From Clostridia bacterium (GTDB lineage Bacteria; Bacillota; Clostridia; Oscillospirales; Acutalibacteraceae), in contig JAFSBS010000455.1 of the NCBI GenBank assembly GCA_017437165.1, forward strand, positions 1 through 7,705: 7,705 nucleotides of DNA. The letters run 5' to 3'. Position numbers and translations under genes: made by a program. The number at the start of each line of letters is the position of its first letter. Within the stretch, counting starts at the first letter, position 1. The notes beneath the pieces are model-generated. The model was not told the DNA's origin. It searched no databases and was given only the letters and a program-made list of their open reading frames with translations. This document shows, piece by piece, positions 6,473 to 7,705 of the stretch.

Positions 6473-6475
6473 TAA

Positions 6476-7300
6476 TTACGCTTTCGCGTTTTCGTATTCT
6501 TCAACAATTCTTCTTGCTTCTTCTAAAGCAGTTTCTTTCTCGAGTTTTCTTGCTTCAACTCTTTCAACGAATTCTGAAATATCTTTATACTTAACAGGAG
6601 CATCTGCCTTTTTGATTAAAGCATCAACTACAATACCTGCTACGAAACCTAAAATAACAAGGAATCCACCAAACGAAAGTGAACCGTGATACATCTCACC
6701 AAAAGCACCTGACATCTGAGTTGTGAAAATCACAAATGAAACCATACTGATAACAGTAAAGATAATACCTAATGTTGAAAGTGTAATATTTCTGTCGCCA
6801 CCATTTGACTTAATTGAACAAGATGTTGCAACAACAGGAATTCTTGCTATTGCGATTACTGCTGCCAAGAATATGTAAACAATTGAAAGAACATAGAATA
6901 TGAATGCAACCCTTGTAACATCTGAACCGGTAATCATATCTATAAGTACCTCAAAGTTGAGTTTCATAACAACATCCATAACAACGTTGAGAATTGAAAC
7001 ATTCATATCAATATCTTTAAATGGTAAACTTGCTTCAACGTGAACAAGTGGTAAGAAGAGCATACCAATCGGAAGGAAGAGAAGTACTAAACGAACTATT
7101 GAAAGTTTTGTACCGATAAATGCAAACTTAATTCTGTCGATTTTCGGTTGCATCTGTACGTGCTCTGCTTCTGCCTTATCAGCATCTTCTGCGAGTCTTT
7201 CCTGATGGTTATAATACATAAGGTTTACGCCACAACCGGGACACTCCGGTCTGAAATCTGTAAATTTAAGTTTATAACCACATTTAGGACAGTTAGCCAT
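6476..7300 (-). CDS. Zinc-ribbon protein with four predicted membrane segments
   Basis: The 274-residue product starts with a compact zinc ribbon: C4-P-K-C7 and C20-P-G-C23, the CxxC pairs of small rubredoxin-like or zinc_ribbon modules. A charged linker (about 31-60) leads to four hydrophobic segments at about 67-87, 131-153, 172-194 and 210-230. The C-terminus (about 240-272) is highly charged with helical, coiled-coil-like spacing (EFVERVEARKLEKETALEEARRIVEEYE). Both ends are probably cytoplasmic, since four segments return the chain to the same side and zinc ribbons are normally inside. Such architectures are common as uncharacterised proteins in Clostridia and I cannot assign a function. 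The ATG at 7298-7300 has AGGGG (7309-7313) 8 nt before it. The gene has its own promoter and terminator and converges on the DUF4234-type gene. Confidence 0.82.
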   Translation of the reverse strand: MANCPKCGYKLKFTDFRPECPGCGVNLMYYNHQERLAEDADKAEAEHVQMQPKIDRIKFAFIGTKLSIVRLVLLFLPIGMLFLPLVHVEASLPFKDIDMNVSILNVVMDVVMKLNFEVLIDMITGSDVTRVAFIFYVLSIVYIFLAAVIAIARIPVVATSCSIKSNGGDRNITLSTLGIIFTVISMVSFVIFTTQMSGAFGEMYHGSLSFGGFLVILGFVAGIVVDALIKKADAPVKYKDISEFVERVEARKLEKETALEEARRIVEEYENAKA

Positions 7301-7343
7301 AACTTTATCCCCTATCTAATTTAAATACTATATTATCTTAGTT

Positions 7344-7372
7344 ATTATAACACAGTATTTTTACATTTTCAA
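7344..7372 (-). promoter_or_regulatory. sigma-A promoter of the zinc-ribbon membrane protein gene
   Basis: On the minus strand TTGAAA (7367-7372) and a perfect TATAAT (7344-7349) are separated by 17 bp, with TGT just before the -10 box giving an extended -10 element. The predicted start is near 7337 with a leader of about 37 nt. Confidence 0.78.
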
Positions 7373-7405
7373 TAAAAATTACAATCTTTTTCAATAAATT
7401 TTATA

Positions 7406-7705
7406 TCAGTTTAAAAATTCTTCGTTTATATTAACCTTGAAAGCCTTAGCAAGACTCTTGAAGTCACTATCTGAAATAGACTGCTTTATGCCCGCCATAG
7501 ATTTGACTTTAATAAGAATTTCAGCAGCTTTTTCTATTGTATCCATAAGACCAAAGGTTAAATCAAAATCAACACCAGAACAGAATACACCATGGTGTGC
7601 CCAAAGAATCGCGTCAAATTTTTTCATAAGTTCTGATGATGCAATCGCAATTTCCTCACCACCAGGTACCATCCACGGAACAACACCAATACCCTGTGGA
7701 AATAC
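7406..7705 (-). CDS. rhaD: Rhamnulose-1-phosphate aldolase, C-terminal part (5' end beyond window)
   Basis: The frame is open from the right edge to a TGA at 7406-7408, giving the last 99 residues of a protein that is normally about 270 long. RhaD is the class II, zinc-dependent aldolase that splits L-rhamnulose-1-phosphate into dihydroxyacetone phosphate and L-lactaldehyde in rhamnose breakdown. The fragment follows the E. coli RhaD C-terminus as I recall it: VVPWMVPGGEEIA, then LWAHHGVFCSG, whose second histidine corresponds to the third zinc ligand (His212 in E. coli), then TFGLMDTIEKAAEILIKV, and SMAGIKQSIS. The conserved SMxGxKQxIS element favours RhaD over fuculose-phosphate aldolase. 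The coding sequence continues upstream of the ATG at 7670-7672, so that ATG is internal. No other rhamnose gene is visible. No hairpin terminator follows. Confidence 0.88.
   Translation of the reverse strand, partial: VFPQGIGVVPWMVPGGEEIAIASSELMKKFDAILWAHHGVFCSGVDFDLTFGLMDTIEKAAEILIKVKSMAGIKQSISDSDFKSLAKAFKVNINEEFLN

Noticed and set aside
4723..6475. A mobile element or phage cargo origin for the small membrane-protein cluster
   Set aside because: There is no transposase, integrase, terminal repeat, tRNA attachment site or target duplication, and base composition looks like the rest of the window by eye.
6408..6689. Plus-strand frames starting in the terminator region and running into the zinc-ribbon gene
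   Set aside because: They begin between or within terminator hairpins and run antisense to the 3' end of a convincing minus-strand gene.
7366..7398. TTTTCAATAAA occurring twice with a 22-bp period upstream of the zinc-ribbon gene
   Set aside because: The word is pure AT apart from one base, one copy simply contains the -35 box, and chance recurrence in such AT-rich DNA is likely.

Overview
The window is AT-rich and looks like a chromosomal segment of an anaerobic member of the Bacillota, class Clostridia, possibly an Oscillospirales-type gut bacterium. The signs are strong AGGAGG-like ribosome binding sites, textbook sigma-A promoters (TTGACA-N17-TATAAT type), intrinsic terminators with U-tracts, a DUF4364 protein and a DUF4234 protein. 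The lineage is an inference from style and gene content. No rRNA, tRNA, CRISPR array, insertion sequence or phage gene is visible.

Positions 1-4670 (all minus strand) hold a housekeeping block. valS (valyl-tRNA synthetase, TTG start) overlaps folC (folylpolyglutamate/dihydrofolate synthase) by four bases, and a DUF4364 gene follows that runs off the left edge. valS has its own promoter with only a ~35-nt leader, so there is no T-box. The DUF4364 gene has its own promoter, whose -35 box overlaps the folC stop codon.

Positions 4675-5752 (minus strand) hold a two-gene accessory unit: two tandem paralogues, each a small protein with one N-terminal membrane segment and an exported-looking domain of no family I recognise. 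The promoter-proximal copy is interrupted by one in-frame TAA, but its reading frame continues intact to the natural end. The second copy starts one base after that end and is intact. A long hairpin terminator closes the unit. Its promoter carries two exact 13-bp repeats spaced 21 bp apart, which look like an operator.

Positions 5814-6392 (plus strand) hold a divergently transcribed DUF4234-type membrane protein with its own promoter and a strong terminator. Facing it, on the minus strand, is a protein with a zinc ribbon, four membrane segments and a helical tail (6476-7300), also with its own promoter and terminator. At the right edge is the 3' end of a rhamnulose-1-phosphate aldolase gene (rhaD), minus strand, with no clear terminator before the next gene.

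Most of the window is ordinary. The parts worth a second look are the tandem paralogue pair with its nonsense codon and the repeat-bearing divergent promoter region. I see no clear evidence of a new defence or mobile system.
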